DNA of 64,000 nucleotides from DASWUZ01 sp036401375 (GCA_036401375.1 DASWVB010000019.1:62001-126000); one strand, 5' to 3'. Positions 8,366-18,061 are shown, numbered from the stretch's first letter. Program-made: numbers and translations. Notes: generated by a model from the sequence alone, not told the origin.

Positions 8366-10231
8366 TTAGATTCCTTCCTGCAGCACGAGCTCATCCGTCA
8401 CCGAGCGTGCATCAATCGGCAGGCCGTTAAAATGCCTCACGCTGCGCAACTTGGTTACCTCAGACGCGGGTAGATCAAGCTTCAGCAAATCGAGCATCTG
8501 CGCATCACGGTTCTGCTCGATGACGTAGACGCGCTCATGGGAAGCAACGAAGTCATGCACCTCGCGCGAGAACGGGTACGCCCGAAGCCGCATGTAATCG
8601 GTGTCAACGCCGTATTCCTTCATCATCTGATCGCGGCTTTCGGTCACCGCAAAGTCGGAGCTGCCATAGGCGATCAGGCCAATACGTGACCGGCCGTTCT
8701 GCACCATCTGGGGCGCAGGCACAAACCCGCGGGCGGCGTCGAACTTGCGCTTGAGCCGCTCCATAAGGCTTTGATAGTCGTCGGGCCGTTCGGTGTACTG
8801 AGCTCTTTCGTTGTGGCCTGTTCCGCGAGTGAAGTAAGCTGCCTTCGGATGCAGCGTCCCCGGCAGCGTGCGGTAGGGAATGCCGTCCCCGTCCACGTCC
8901 TTGTAGCGCGCAAAGCCGTCAAGACGGTCGAGGTCCGCTGCAGTCAACACCTTGCCGCGGCTGATCGGCTTCTCGGGGTATTGGAAGGGCTCCGACATCC
9001 AGTTGTTCATGCCGAGGTCGAGATCCGACAGCACAAAGATCGGCGTCTGCAGCTGCTCGGCAAGATCGAAGGCGGCAATGCCGAATTCGAAGCACTCTTT
9101 GACACTGCCGGGCAGCAGAAGAACGTGCCGCGTATCGCCATGCGACAGGAAGGCCGCGGAGAGAACATCAGCTTGCGCTGTGCGTGTCGGCAGACCTGTT
9201 GAGGGTCCCACGCGCTGCACGTCAAAGATCACTCCGGGCAGTTCGGCAAAGTATCCAAGGCCGGCGAACTCGGCCATCAGCGAAAGTCCCGGTCCCGACG
9301 TTGCCGTCATCGATCTCGCGCCCGCCCATCCGGCGCCAAGCACCATGCCGATTGCAGCGAGTTCGTCCTCCGCCTGCACCACTGCGAAGCTGGCCTTGCC
9401 ATCGGGCTCGATTCGATAAGCCTTCAGATAGTCAATCAACTGCTCGACCACAGAGGAAGACGGCGTGATCGGATACCAGGTCACAACCGTGACGCCGGCG
9501 AAGAGCGCGCCCAACGCCGCTGCCGCGTTGCCGTCGATGATGATCTTGCCCTGCGTCGCATTCATGCGCTCCAGCACGAAGGGATCCTGCTTGACCAGCG
9601 ACTCCGCCGCATAGTCGTAGCCCGCCTTGACCGCGCTCCAATTGAGGTCGGCAGCGCGCTGCTTCTTCGCGAACTGGCGGCGCAGGGCTGCTTCTACCGC
9701 CTTCATGTCCATGCCTGTCAGCTGCGCGACCACTCCCACGTACACCATGTTCCGCACCAGCTTGCGCAGCTTGGCCTCGGGACAGACAGCGGCCGTGATC
9801 TTATCGAAGGGCACCGGATAGCAGACAACATCATCGCGGTACTGCCCGAGGTTCTGCGCCTCGTCGTAAATGGCCACACCGCCTGAGGGTAGCGAGATCA
9901 TGTCGTCTTTCGCGGTCTCGGGATTCATCGCAATGAGGACATCGATGTCCTTCTTTCGCGCGACGTACCCCTGCTTCGAGGCCCGAATGGTGTACCAGGT
10001 CGGCAGCCCCGCGATGTTCGACGGAAAAAGGTTCTTTCCGCTCACCGGGATGCCCATGCCGAAGAGCGTCTTCAAAAGCACGAGATTTGCGGATTGCGAA
10101 CCGGAGCCGTTGACCGTGGCCACCTGGATGCTAAAGTCGTTGACCACCCGCCTGTGCGGTGATGCGGCTGCTGGGTAGTCTTCCGAGACCGGCTCGATGG
10201 TGGAGCCGTGCACGATATCACCTGTCGCCAT
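8366..10231 (-). CDS. korA: 2-oxoacid:ferredoxin oxidoreductase, fused gamma-alpha subunit
   Basis: The 621-residue product fuses an N-terminal gamma domain (about residues 30-215, containing ATVNGSGSQSAN and GKNLFPSNIAGLPTWY) to an alpha domain (about 230-600, starting IIDGNAAAALGALFAGV and containing WYPITPSSSVVEQL and TATSGPGLSLMAEFAGL). It forms the core with the following beta subunit for ferredoxin-linked 2-oxoacid oxidation, most likely of 2-oxoglutarate. A strong purine-rich site (GGAAGGGAAG) precedes the ATG and a TATAAT hexamer lies about 52 bases upstream. No ferredoxin-like delta subunit is encoded beside it. The pair replaces or supplements the NAD-linked dehydrogenase; which one applies cannot be told here. 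Confidence 0.92.
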   Translation of the reverse strand: MATGDIVHGSTIEPVSEDYPAAASPHRRVVNDFSIQVATVNGSGSQSANLVLLKTLFGMGIPVSGKNLFPSNIAGLPTWYTIRASKQGYVARKKDIDVLIAMNPETAKDDMISLPSGGVAIYDEAQNLGQYRDDVVCYPVPFDKITAAVCPEAKLRKLVRNMVYVGVVAQLTGMDMKAVEAALRRQFAKKQRAADLNWSAVKAGYDYAAESLVKQDPFVLERMNATQGKIIIDGNAAAALGALFAGVTVVTWYPITPSSSVVEQLIDYLKAYRIEPDGKASFAVVQAEDELAAIGMVLGAGWAGARSMTATSGPGLSLMAEFAGLGYFAELPGVIFDVQRVGPSTGLPTRTAQADVLSAAFLSHGDTRHVLLLPGSVKECFEFGIAAFDLAEQLQTPIFVLSDLDLGMNNWMSEPFQYPEKPISRGKVLTAADLDRLDGFARYKDVDGDGIPYRTLPGTLHPKAAYFTRGTGHNERAQYTERPDDYQSLMERLKRKFDAARGFVPAPQMVQNGRSRIGLIAYGSSDFAVTESRDQMMKEYGVDTDYMRLRAYPFSREVHDFVASHERVYVIEQNRDAQMLDLLKLDLPASEVTKLRSVRHFNGLPIDARSVTDELVLQEGI

Positions 10232-10282
10232 GTGGCGGTCTTCCCTTCCATTTCACAGCGATTGAGAATCGCGGCTTAGTCG

Positions 10283-10288
10283 ATTATA
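10283..10288 (-). promoter_or_regulatory. Candidate -10 element for the korA-korB genes
   Basis: On the minus strand this is a perfect TATAAT in the context CACTATAATCG, with TTAGCG 17 bp upstream as a poor -35. It lies about 52 bases before the korA start, with a strong ribosome binding site in between. The position fits a start site about 45 bases from the ATG. Confidence 0.4.
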
Positions 10289-10319
10289 GTGAACGAGCTG
10301 CGGTCCGCTAACGTGCCAT

Positions 10320-10343
10320 CAGGCCAATGGAAGTGATGGCCTG
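10320..10343 (-). terminator. Hairpin between the DapA-family gene and korA
   Basis: A 7-bp stem (CAGGCCA / TGGCCTG) with a 10-base loop lies in the 237-bp gap between two minus-strand genes, just upstream of the korA -10 candidate. There is no U run. It may end read-through from carB and the lyase gene, or be an operator for korA. Confidence 0.25.
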
Positions 10344-10468
10344 TTGAGCGGTGATATTCGCTTCTAAACGGGATGCGAACCCGCCTGCTACTCTCGTTAA
10401 CGAACCCTTTCGGCTGACAGCCTGATTGAGATGCCGACCTTGAGCCTGGCTTACTCAGGCCATTTTCC

Positions 10469-11533
10469 TCAATTGCGCAGATCAGCCATGAGCTCGGCTA
10501 CTTCATCGCGCTCCGGCCCGGTCAGCGGCAATAGCGGCAGGCGCGGCTTGCCGCCGTAGTAGCCGTTCAGATCGCAGGCAAATTTGACACCCGCTATGCC
10601 GAGCTCGCCGGCAACACGCCGCGAAGCGGCAACCAGGCGCTGCTGTTTCTCTTCAGCCAGCGCCGGATCATTTTCCTTCCACGCCGTGTACGCCTCGATG
10701 CAGGCCTGCGGTGCGCATGCGCCCATCGCGAGCACCGCTCCACTTGCACCTGCTTCAAGTGATCTCACAAGGTGGCTTGCCGATCCGGCGAGCACCTGAA
10801 ACTTGACTTGGCGCGTCCGCGTCTTCACTGCCGGGCGAGGAGGAGCGACTGCCAGTGCCGTTGCTCCAGACCCTAGCTCGCCTGCGGAGACGAAGGTGGA
10901 CGCGCCGCTTGAAGGGGATGTTTCCGCTAGCATCCGGCTGGTGACCGCTTCAAAAATTTGCGTGACCGCGACAGACCGTAGCGGCGCAGAGCTGGTCGCT
11001 TCAACAATTGCCGAGATCCGGACTACGCTGCCGCTGGAGTCCTTTAACCCGATGACATTCGGGTGAAAGGCCAGCTCCGCAATCACCTCAATAGGCAGAT
11101 CGTAATGGGTGAACTTAGGAATGTTGTAGAGGATGACAGGCAACGCGGAACTGTCCGCTACCGTCCGGAAGTAGGTGAGCATCTGCTCAGATCGCGCTTG
11201 AGGAACGTAATAGCCCGGCGTTCGAACGAGTATCGCGTCGTAACTTTCTTTCGCAGCCCATTCCGCCAGACGAATTGTCTCGAGTGCGCTCTCGCGAGCT
11301 ACTCCAGCGATGAGGACCTTGTCTGGGAAGGCCGCTGTACGCGCGACGTGCAGGACCTCGCGCGATTCTTCATCCGATAGCATAACTGCTTCACCGGTCG
11401 ACCCGAGGATCACGATCCCCGCCGCTGGTGTGTGCGAATAGCGATCGATGTTGTGCTCCAGCTTGCGCAGATAGAGCCGGCCGTCAGGGTAGAAGGGCGT
11501 CGTTACCGCCGGGAAGATTCCTTCAAGCAACAT
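10469..11533 (-). CDS. DapA-family aldolase/lyase with an internal insert
   Basis: This is a member of the dihydrodipicolinate synthase/N-acetylneuraminate lyase family of class I aldolases. Recognisable are the pyruvate-binding GSTGE (44-48), the tyrosine in VILYNIP (Tyr136) and the Schiff-base lysine in VIGLKDSSG (Lys164). The normal chain resumes at FQVLAGSASHLVRSLEAGASGAV. Between about residues 181 and 240 there is an Ala/Ser/Thr/Pro-rich stretch not found in ordinary DapA proteins, which makes the product 354 residues instead of about 295. The true substrate is uncertain: lysine biosynthesis, sialic acid and sugar-acid lyases share these motifs. It starts 32 bases after the carB stop and is likely co-transcribed with it. 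Confidence 0.82.
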   Translation of the reverse strand: MLLEGIFPAVTTPFYPDGRLYLRKLEHNIDRYSHTPAAGIVILGSTGEAVMLSDEESREVLHVARTAAFPDKVLIAGVARESALETIRLAEWAAKESYDAILVRTPGYYVPQARSEQMLTYFRTVADSSALPVILYNIPKFTHYDLPIEVIAELAFHPNVIGLKDSSGSVVRISAIVEATSSAPLRSVAVTQIFEAVTSRMLAETSPSSGASTFVSAGELGSGATALAVAPPRPAVKTRTRQVKFQVLAGSASHLVRSLEAGASGAVLAMGACAPQACIEAYTAWKENDPALAEEKQQRLVAASRRVAGELGIAGVKFACDLNGYYGGKPRLPLLPLTGPERDEVAELMADLRN

Positions 11534-11565
11534 GCACTCATTCTATGGTGCGCGTCATCCATCCC

Positions 11566-14500
11566 TCAGGCCAGCACGTTACCCGTTTCGCGGACATGTA
11601 ATTGCTGCAATGCCTGCACGCGGATCACGTTGTGCTGGATAGCCTGAATGCCCTCGGCGGCGGCACGCGCAGCCGCCACGGTGGTGATCGTAGGGATCCG
11701 CTGCAGCACCGCGGCACGGCGTATCGCCTTCTCATCGAAAAATGGATCCTGCCCATGCGGCGTATTCACAATGAGCTGAATGCGGTCGCCCTTGATCAAA
11801 TCCACAATATTCGGGCGCCCCTCCTTGACCTTGTAGACGCGTTCGACGACCAGACCAGCCCGCTCAAGGATGTTGGCTGTACCTTCCGTCGCGACCAGGC
11901 GAAAGCCAAGCTCTACATATTGCATCGCGAGCGGCAGCAGGTGCGCCTTGTCCCGATCGTTCACGCTGAAGAAGACCGTGCCCTTCACCGGAAGGTGCAT
12001 TCCCGCCGCAATCTGTGCCTTGGCGAACGCTTCGCCGAAGTTGTCCGCTACACCCATCACCTCGCCGGTCGACTTCATCTCGGGACCAAGCACGGTGTCG
12101 ACACCGGGGAACTTGCTCCACGGAAAGACCGGCGATTTCACGAAGTAGTGCGGGCCTGTCTCAAGGTCTGTTCCCGCTGCAAGCTGCTGGGGCATAAGTT
12201 CCCGCAAGGTGCGGCCGGTCATCAGGCGCGCCGCCATCTTTGCCAACGGAACACCGGTTGCCTTCGAAACGTACGGGACGGTGCGTGAAGCTCGAGGGTT
12301 CACCTCTATGACGTAGACGCTGTCAGCCTCGCCAGGCGCACGGCTGCGCTGGATCGCAAACTGCAGATTGACAAGTCCAACGACTCCAACTGCAAGAGCC
12401 AGCTTCCGGGTGTAGGTCCGGATCGTCTCAAGCACCTGCTGCGAAAGATCTACCGAGGGCAGCACGCAGGACGAGTCGCCGGAGTGGATGCCTGCTTCCT
12501 CGATATGCTGCATGATGCCGGCGATGATCACGTCCGTCCCGTCGCAGAGCGCGTCGACATCAACTTCCACTGCGTCTTCGAGGAAGTGGTCGACGAGGAT
12601 TGGCCGCTCCTGAGAGTACTCAACCGCCTCTCCCATGTAGCGCGAAACGGCTTCCGCATCGTAGGCGATGACCATTGCGCGACCGCCCAGCACGTACGAG
12701 GGTCGAACGAGCACGGGATAGCCAACGCGCTCAGCACCGGCCAGGGCCTCCTCTACACTCGTAGCAATGACGCCGGGCGGCTGCGGAATATCAAGATCCA
12801 CCAGCAGTTTCCCGAAACGCTTGCGGTCTTCCGCTAGATCGATCGACTCGGGAGACGTCCCGAGGATCGGCACACCGGCAGCTTTGAGCGGCAGCGCTAA
12901 ATTCAACGGAGTCTGCCCCCCAAACTGAACGATCATTCCAATCTCTGCGCCGCCAGCCGACTCGTGTTCATAGATGGCGAGCACGTCTTCAAGCGTGAGC
13001 GGCTCAAAGTAGAGCCGGTCGCTGGTGTCGTAGTCGGTCGAGACAGTCTCCGGGTTGCAGTTCACCATGATCGTCTCGTAGTCGTCCTCCTTCAAGGCAA
13101 AGGCAGCATGGCAGCAGCAGTAGTCAAATTCAATTCCCTGCCCGATGCGATTAGGCCCGCTGCCGAGAATGATGATCTTGCGTCTGCTCGTTGGAGCAGC
13201 CTCGTCCTCTTCGTCGTAGGTCGAGTAGAGGTAGGGAGTCATACTCTCGAACTCGGCCGCGCACGTGTCCACCAGCTTGAAGACCGGCCTCAGGCCCTGA
13301 GCGTAGCGGAGTTCGCGAACCGCGATCACGCCAGCCGACCCTGGCAGTGACATGACGCCGGCGATTCGCTCGTCCGATACGCCCATGCGCTTTACCTTAC
13401 GTAACAGCTCCCGTGGCATATCTTCGATGGAGTGGCCCGCGACCTTGCCGATGGTATCGGTGATCTCCTTGATCTGGTAGAGGAACCACGGATCCATCCC
13501 CGTCATGCGCGCCACTTCCCTTACCGAGAGGCCGCGGCGAAAGGCGAAACGGATGTAGTTGAGGCGCTCAGGTTGCGCAGTGACGAGGCGTTGCGTGAGG
13601 CGGCGCGGCTCAAGATCCTCCGAGTCAAGTTTCTTGCCGGTATCAAGCGAGCGCACCGCCTTCATCAGCGCCTCTTTAAAGGTGCGGCCGATTGCCATCA
13701 CTTCCCCTACCGACTTCATCTGCGGGCTGAGGTTTTCATCGGCTCCGGGGAACTTCTCGAACTGCCACTTCGGAATCTTGACGACTACATAGTCAATGCT
13801 TGGCTCGAAGCAGGCTGGAGTCTTGCGCGTGATGTCGTTGGGAATTTCGTCGAGAGTGTAGCCGACAGCCAGCTTCGCTGCGATCTTTGCAATAGGAAAG
13901 CCGGTGGCTTTGGAAGCCAATGCGGACGAGCGAGAGACGCGCGGGTTCATCTCGATCACCGTCATGCGTCCCGTGATCGGGTTCACGGCGAACTGAACGT
14001 TTGACCCGCCGGTCTCGACGCCGATCTCGCGGATGACCCGGATCGCCGCATCGCGCATCGCCTGGTATTCGCGATCCGTCAGTGTTTGAGCGGGTGCTAC
14101 AGTGATCGAGTCGCCCGTGTGCACGCCCATCGGATCCATATTCTCGATCGAACAGATGATGATGACGTTGTCTGCAAGGTCGCGCATCACCTCAAGTTCG
14201 TATTCCTTCCAACCGAGCACCGACTCTTCAATCAGGCATTCGTGCACCGGCGAGAGGTCGAGCCCACGGGCAAGTATCTCCATCAACTCTTCGCGGTTAT
14301 AAGCGATGCCGCCGCCAGAGCCGCCCAAGGTGAAGGACGGGCGGATCACGACGGGGAAGCCAATCTTGCCTGCGAAGTCGAGGCCGTCCCGCAGATTGTT
14401 CACCAGCGAGGAGCGGGGCATGTCGAGGCCGATGCGGTTCATCGCGTCCTTGAAGAGCAGCCGGTCTTCCGCCTTCTTGATCGCGTCTAGCTTGGCGCCG

Positions 14501-14877
14501 ATCAACTCGACGTGGTATTTGTCGAGAATGCCCGCATCAGCAAGATCGACGGCAAGGTTCAGCGCCGTCTGTCCGCCTACCGTTGGCAGCAGAGCGAAGA
14601 CTCCGGTCCTGCCCTCGTCCTTGAGCATCTGCGACTCCACGCGGATGATCTCTTCGACATACTGCATGGTGAGCGGCTCGATGTAAGTGCGGTCGGCGAG
14701 CTCCGGATCGGTCATGATGGTTGCGGGGTTTGAGTTCACCAGCACAACTTCATACCCTTCAGAGCGCAGCGCCTTACAGGCTTGTGTGCCAGAGTAGTCG
14801 AACTCAGCGGACTGCCCAATTACGATCGGTCCCGAGCCGATGACAAGGATCTTCGTTATGTCATTTCTGCGTGGCAT
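11566..14877 (-). CDS. carB: Carbamoyl-phosphate synthase large chain
   Basis: It makes carbamoyl phosphate from bicarbonate, ATP and ammonia channelled from the small subunit, for arginine and pyrimidine synthesis. The 1103-residue chain shows the internal duplication of the family: KILVIGSGPIVIGQSAEFDYSG at the start and KIIILGSGPNRIGQGIEFDY at about residue 570, each followed by an ATP-grasp domain (FTLGGSGGG in the first, RPSYVLGGRAM in the second). The C-terminal MGS-like allosteric domain ends with IVDLIKGDRIQLIVNTPHG. Length and order are normal. Only a weak AGAGATTAA lies before the ATG, so translation may depend on the carA message 123 bp upstream. Confidence 0.97.
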   Translation of the reverse strand: MPRRNDITKILVIGSGPIVIGQSAEFDYSGTQACKALRSEGYEVVLVNSNPATIMTDPELADRTYIEPLTMQYVEEIIRVESQMLKDEGRTGVFALLPTVGGQTALNLAVDLADAGILDKYHVELIGAKLDAIKKAEDRLLFKDAMNRIGLDMPRSSLVNNLRDGLDFAGKIGFPVVIRPSFTLGGSGGGIAYNREELMEILARGLDLSPVHECLIEESVLGWKEYELEVMRDLADNVIIICSIENMDPMGVHTGDSITVAPAQTLTDREYQAMRDAAIRVIREIGVETGGSNVQFAVNPITGRMTVIEMNPRVSRSSALASKATGFPIAKIAAKLAVGYTLDEIPNDITRKTPACFEPSIDYVVVKIPKWQFEKFPGADENLSPQMKSVGEVMAIGRTFKEALMKAVRSLDTGKKLDSEDLEPRRLTQRLVTAQPERLNYIRFAFRRGLSVREVARMTGMDPWFLYQIKEITDTIGKVAGHSIEDMPRELLRKVKRMGVSDERIAGVMSLPGSAGVIAVRELRYAQGLRPVFKLVDTCAAEFESMTPYLYSTYDEEDEAAPTSRRKIIILGSGPNRIGQGIEFDYCCCHAAFALKEDDYETIMVNCNPETVSTDYDTSDRLYFEPLTLEDVLAIYEHESAGGAEIGMIVQFGGQTPLNLALPLKAAGVPILGTSPESIDLAEDRKRFGKLLVDLDIPQPPGVIATSVEEALAGAERVGYPVLVRPSYVLGGRAMVIAYDAEAVSRYMGEAVEYSQERPILVDHFLEDAVEVDVDALCDGTDVIIAGIMQHIEEAGIHSGDSSCVLPSVDLSQQVLETIRTYTRKLALAVGVVGLVNLQFAIQRSRAPGEADSVYVIEVNPRASRTVPYVSKATGVPLAKMAARLMTGRTLRELMPQQLAAGTDLETGPHYFVKSPVFPWSKFPGVDTVLGPEMKSTGEVMGVADNFGEAFAKAQIAAGMHLPVKGTVFFSVNDRDKAHLLPLAMQYVELGFRLVATEGTANILERAGLVVERVYKVKEGRPNIVDLIKGDRIQLIVNTPHGQDPFFDEKAIRRAAVLQRIPTITTVAAARAAAEGIQAIQHNVIRVQALQQLHVRETGNVLA

Positions 14878-15000
14878 TTAATCTCTAGTTGAAGCCTTGG
14901 CACACTACTTCTATTCGGATGAAGGGCAATCCGGAGTCGAGATCTGCGGAAACCTCACTGCCTAAGTTCCACATATTCAGGAGCGCCGTTAGCAGGACCT

Positions 15001-16146
15001 TCACCGCTTCCACTCTTCCATCATCTTGCGGAAGTCGTGGAAGAGGTAGTTCGAATCGTGCGGCCCGGGGCTCGCCTCCGGGTGATATTGCACACTAAAG
15101 AGCGGCAGGTTGCGGTGCCGCAGGCCTTCCAGGGTATTGTCATTAAGATCGATGTGGGTGAGGTCGACTTCGCTCCGTTGCAGGGAGTCAGGATCTACCG
15201 CGAAGTTATGGTTATGCGCGGTGATCTCAACCTTGCCGGACTCGCTGTTTTGCACCGGATGATTGCCGCCGTGATGTCCAAACTTTAACTTGTAAGTCTT
15301 ACCGCCGAGCGCGAGGCCGATGAGCTGGTGCCCCAGGCAGATGCCAAAAATCGGCTTCTTTCCCGCGAGCCGGCGGATGTTTTCATGCGCGTAAGTGAGC
15401 GGCTCGGGATCGCCTGGCCCATTCGATAGAAAAATGCCGTCGGGGTTCAGGGCAAGCACGTCTTCAGCGGAAGTATGCGCCGGGACCACCGTCACGCGGC
15501 AGGCCTCGCGGGTGAGCATTCGCAGAATGTTGTGCTTGATCCCGTAGTCGTAAGCCACCACGTGCAGATCGGGCGGCGAAATATCTACGGCCGAGCCGCC
15601 TGAGAGTAAAGGGTCTTGGTTGTGGTTGCGCGGGTCGTTGCAGTCCCACTCATAAATTGCCTTTGTCGAGACGCCACTTGCGAGGTCCAGGCCATCCATC
15701 CTGGGAATGGCGCGTGCCTTGGCTACTAGCAGATCGGGGTCTGTCTCGATCGAGGAGATCACTCCTCGCATGACGCCGTGGGTCCGCAGGTGGCGAACTA
15801 CTGCCCGCGTGTCGATCTCGCTGATGACCGGCACGTTGTAGCGCTCCAGATACTCGTCGGCGACCTGCTGCGATCTCCAGTTAGAGCTGATAGGCGAGAA
15901 CTCGCGCGTGACCAGCCCCTCGATGTAGGGCTTCGCAGCCTCATTATCGGCGGTGTTGGTTCCGTAGTTGCCTATCTGGGGGTTGGTGAGGACAACGATT
16001 TGCCCTGCGTAGGATGGATCGGTAAAGATCTCCTGATAGCCGCTCAGCGATGTATTGAATACCACCTCGCCGTAACATTCACCTTTGGCGCCGTAGCCCT
16101 CACCGCGGAAGATGCGCCCGTCTTCGAGCGCAAGGATCGCCTGCAT
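15001..16146 (-). CDS. carA: Carbamoyl-phosphate synthase small (glutaminase) chain
   Basis: It hydrolyses glutamine and passes ammonia to CarB. The N-terminal domain begins MQAILALEDGRIFRGEGYG, and the C-terminal class I amidotransferase has catalytic Cys in GICLGHQLIG plus His and Glu in YHPEASPGP. The start is the ATG of MQAILAL, with GTGGAGAAG seven bases upstream; an ATG eight codons earlier lacks such a site. About 381 residues is typical. It is followed by carB on the same strand after 123 bp. Confidence 0.96.
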   Translation of the reverse strand: MQAILALEDGRIFRGEGYGAKGECYGEVVFNTSLSGYQEIFTDPSYAGQIVVLTNPQIGNYGTNTADNEAAKPYIEGLVTREFSPISSNWRSQQVADEYLERYNVPVISEIDTRAVVRHLRTHGVMRGVISSIETDPDLLVAKARAIPRMDGLDLASGVSTKAIYEWDCNDPRNHNQDPLLSGGSAVDISPPDLHVVAYDYGIKHNILRMLTREACRVTVVPAHTSAEDVLALNPDGIFLSNGPGDPEPLTYAHENIRRLAGKKPIFGICLGHQLIGLALGGKTYKLKFGHHGGNHPVQNSESGKVEITAHNHNFAVDPDSLQRSEVDLTHIDLNDNTLEGLRHRNLPLFSVQYHPEASPGPHDSNYLFHDFRKMMEEWKR

Positions 16147-16269
16147 CGCTTCTCCACTGTCTGGATTCAATCGATTTTAGCAGAGGAATGCCACGCCGCC
16201 AGGGCTAACTCACACCCGCAGCTACAAGCTTTTATCGGGATGATGCGCAGCGGGCTCTAACCAGACGCT

Positions 16270-16902
16270 TCAACGGACCACGCCCGCGTCGTCCTCCGGC
16301 CAGTAGACAAAAGCCGCTTTGCCGTAGATATAGCTTCTCTCTACGGGACCGAAGTCGCGGCTATCGCTTGAGATGATTCGGTGGTCGCCCATCATGTAGT
16401 ATTCGCCCGCCGGAATCACGGTCTCTTCGATCGAGCGCGCGTCTTCGAACTCACCAGGCACGTACGGCTCCGCAATCTGCTCACCGTTCACGTAAACGGA
16501 CCCCTTCTCGATGCGAAGGTCATCGCCGGGCAGAGCGATAACACGCTTTATATAGCTCTTTGAGGGGTCGCGCGGGTAGTTGAAGACCACCACGTCGCCC
16601 CGCTTGATGTTCGTGAAGCGATAGACGAACTTATTAATGACGAGCCGGTCCTGATCGCGAAGCTGAGGTTGCATGCTCGTGCCCTCGACCTTCACAGGCT
16701 GGTAGAGGAAAGTGATGATGAAGAACGAGACTACGACGGCAACGAATATGTCCCGAAACCAGGTCAGCATACGGGGGGGTATAGTGTCTGCGCCTCCGCC
16801 GTGCAACGGCTCTGAAGTTGTCTTTCCGGAAGTAGCCGGCGGCTCTGCACTGCCACCTTCGAGAGCGTCGACAGTACGCAAACCGGGACGATCGTCTGAC
16901 AT
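16270..16902 (-). CDS. lepB: Signal peptidase I
   Basis: This membrane serine protease removes Sec signal peptides. An N-terminal cytoplasmic tail of about 45 residues is followed by one transmembrane helix (IFVAVVVSFFIITFLY, about 52-67). Catalytic Ser76 lies in VEGTSMQP and the general-base Lys119 in SYIKRVIALPGD; box D/E GDHRIISSDSRDFGPV follows. The ATG of MSDDRPGLRT has GAAGAGGGA just upstream, which makes it a better start than the in-frame ATGs 11 and 23 codons earlier. The product has about 210 residues. It sits between carA and an exported protein gene on the same strand with gaps near 120 bp, so an operon is possible but not shown. Confidence 0.93.
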   Translation of the reverse strand: MSDDRPGLRTVDALEGGSAEPPATSGKTTSEPLHGGGADTIPPRMLTWFRDIFVAVVVSFFIITFLYQPVKVEGTSMQPQLRDQDRLVINKFVYRFTNIKRGDVVVFNYPRDPSKSYIKRVIALPGDDLRIEKGSVYVNGEQIAEPYVPGEFEDARSIEETVIPAGEYYMMGDHRIISSDSRDFGPVERSYIYGKAAFVYWPEDDAGVVR

Positions 16903-17008
16903 TTGTCCCTCTTCGTTCAAGTATCGCGCGCGCATTTTGGATGCGCCGCGAGCGGCGTTCGGTGCGGGCACTTAGCCGCCCAACGCGCAACTCTGCCTCG
17001 CGCCTTGC

Positions 17009-18061
17009 TCAGTTCTGGCAGGATGAGCCGACCGGGCAAAGAATTCGCCGGGGATTCGGCTTTGCCATCGGCTGGCGCTGCGCCGCCGGCACCAGCACCT
17101 GCTGCGGCGCTGCGTCCGAAAGATTCGAATCCTGCAGAATCAACGGCCTCTGCAGCACCATCTCCACCTGCGATCCGGTGAGGATTTCGATATCGTTGCC
17201 GTGGGTAAACAGGGAGACCGCGGCCCCGACCAATGCGCCGCCTACCGCACCTGCGCCCGCACCAGCAAAGGGGTGATTCTCAACGGCACCTACGATCACG
17301 CCCGGACTGACACCCACCTCAGCCCCTTTGCCCGCAGCCTTGATGACGTCGCCGGTCCCCCCGGTTTGCTCCACTGTTCCCTCACCACCGCCGATGACCT
17401 TAGGCCCCTTCGAGCCCGGGATCCCACTCATCATGCCCGGTATCTCTACCACCGAGCCATTGGGAAAGATCATGGAGGTAAAGTGCATATTCAACTTTGC
17501 GTGACCCTTGATGCGGATATGGCGCTCTACACTGTCAACCGTGCCCTGCACGTACATTCCGGAGGGAATGAGCACGCGATTGCCGACGATGACCGGAAAC
17601 GCACTCATCAGGTAGACTCCGTCCCCGGGCTTCGCCGACTTGGTGTTAATCGGGCTTTGCAGCGTCAGCAGAACTTTTGTGCCCGCAGGAACGGTGTAGG
17701 TCTTCGGTGCAGGGGACGCGGGCTGGGCGGGAGCCTGATCTACAGCATCCTGGCTCGCGGTGGGTCCGGAAGGGGAGGTAACTGTCGCGTCCGCCCGGGG
17801 AGTCGTAGGAGCCTGGACCCCAGGCGCAGAGGCCGCGGGTGACTGGACTGCGGGCGCAGTGGACGCGGGCGCCTCGATGGCGACGGGCGTCTCCGGCGCA
17901 CCGCCGGGCTCCTGGGCTGTCGCGACAGCTGACACCGCCGCGAACCCCAGGGTTGCCGCGATCATCAAGCCTCGAGAGTCCAAGAGGCTCCGGAAGCCTG
18001 GCCACGAAGCAGAAGCGGGCGAAGCGATCGTCTCCGACGGCGTTATTGTCTTCCCTGACAT
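17009..18061 (-). CDS. Exported protein, VirB10/TrbI-like C-terminal fold, glycine zipper
   Basis: No exact family is recognised. The protein (about 350 residues) has a hydrophobic export segment (GLMIAATLGFAAVSAVATAQ, about 31-50), a Pro/Ala/Thr-rich linker to about residue 118, then TYTVPAGTKVLLTLQSPIN and VIVGNRVLIPSGMYVQGTVD. That pairing of an inducible 'limit on leakage plus fixed initial value' segment resembles the beta-barrel part of VirB10/TrbI. A glycine-zipper stretch (AGAGAGAVGGALVGAAVSLF) follows, as in outer-membrane-associated proteins. The start is the ATG of MSGKTITPSE, preceded by TTTGAGGTCATTC; a longer open frame lacks a ribosome site. No other type IV secretion genes are near, so conjugation is unlikely; an envelope role is inferred. 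Confidence 0.6.
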   Translation of the reverse strand: MSGKTITPSETIASPASASWPGFRSLLDSRGLMIAATLGFAAVSAVATAQEPGGAPETPVAIEAPASTAPAVQSPAASAPGVQAPTTPRADATVTSPSGPTASQDAVDQAPAQPASPAPKTYTVPAGTKVLLTLQSPINTKSAKPGDGVYLMSAFPVIVGNRVLIPSGMYVQGTVDSVERHIRIKGHAKLNMHFTSMIFPNGSVVEIPGMMSGIPGSKGPKVIGGGEGTVEQTGGTGDVIKAAGKGAEVGVSPGVIVGAVENHPFAGAGAGAVGGALVGAAVSLFTHGNDIEILTGSQVEMVLQRPLILQDSNLSDAAPQQVLVPAAQRQPMAKPNPRRILCPVGSSCQN

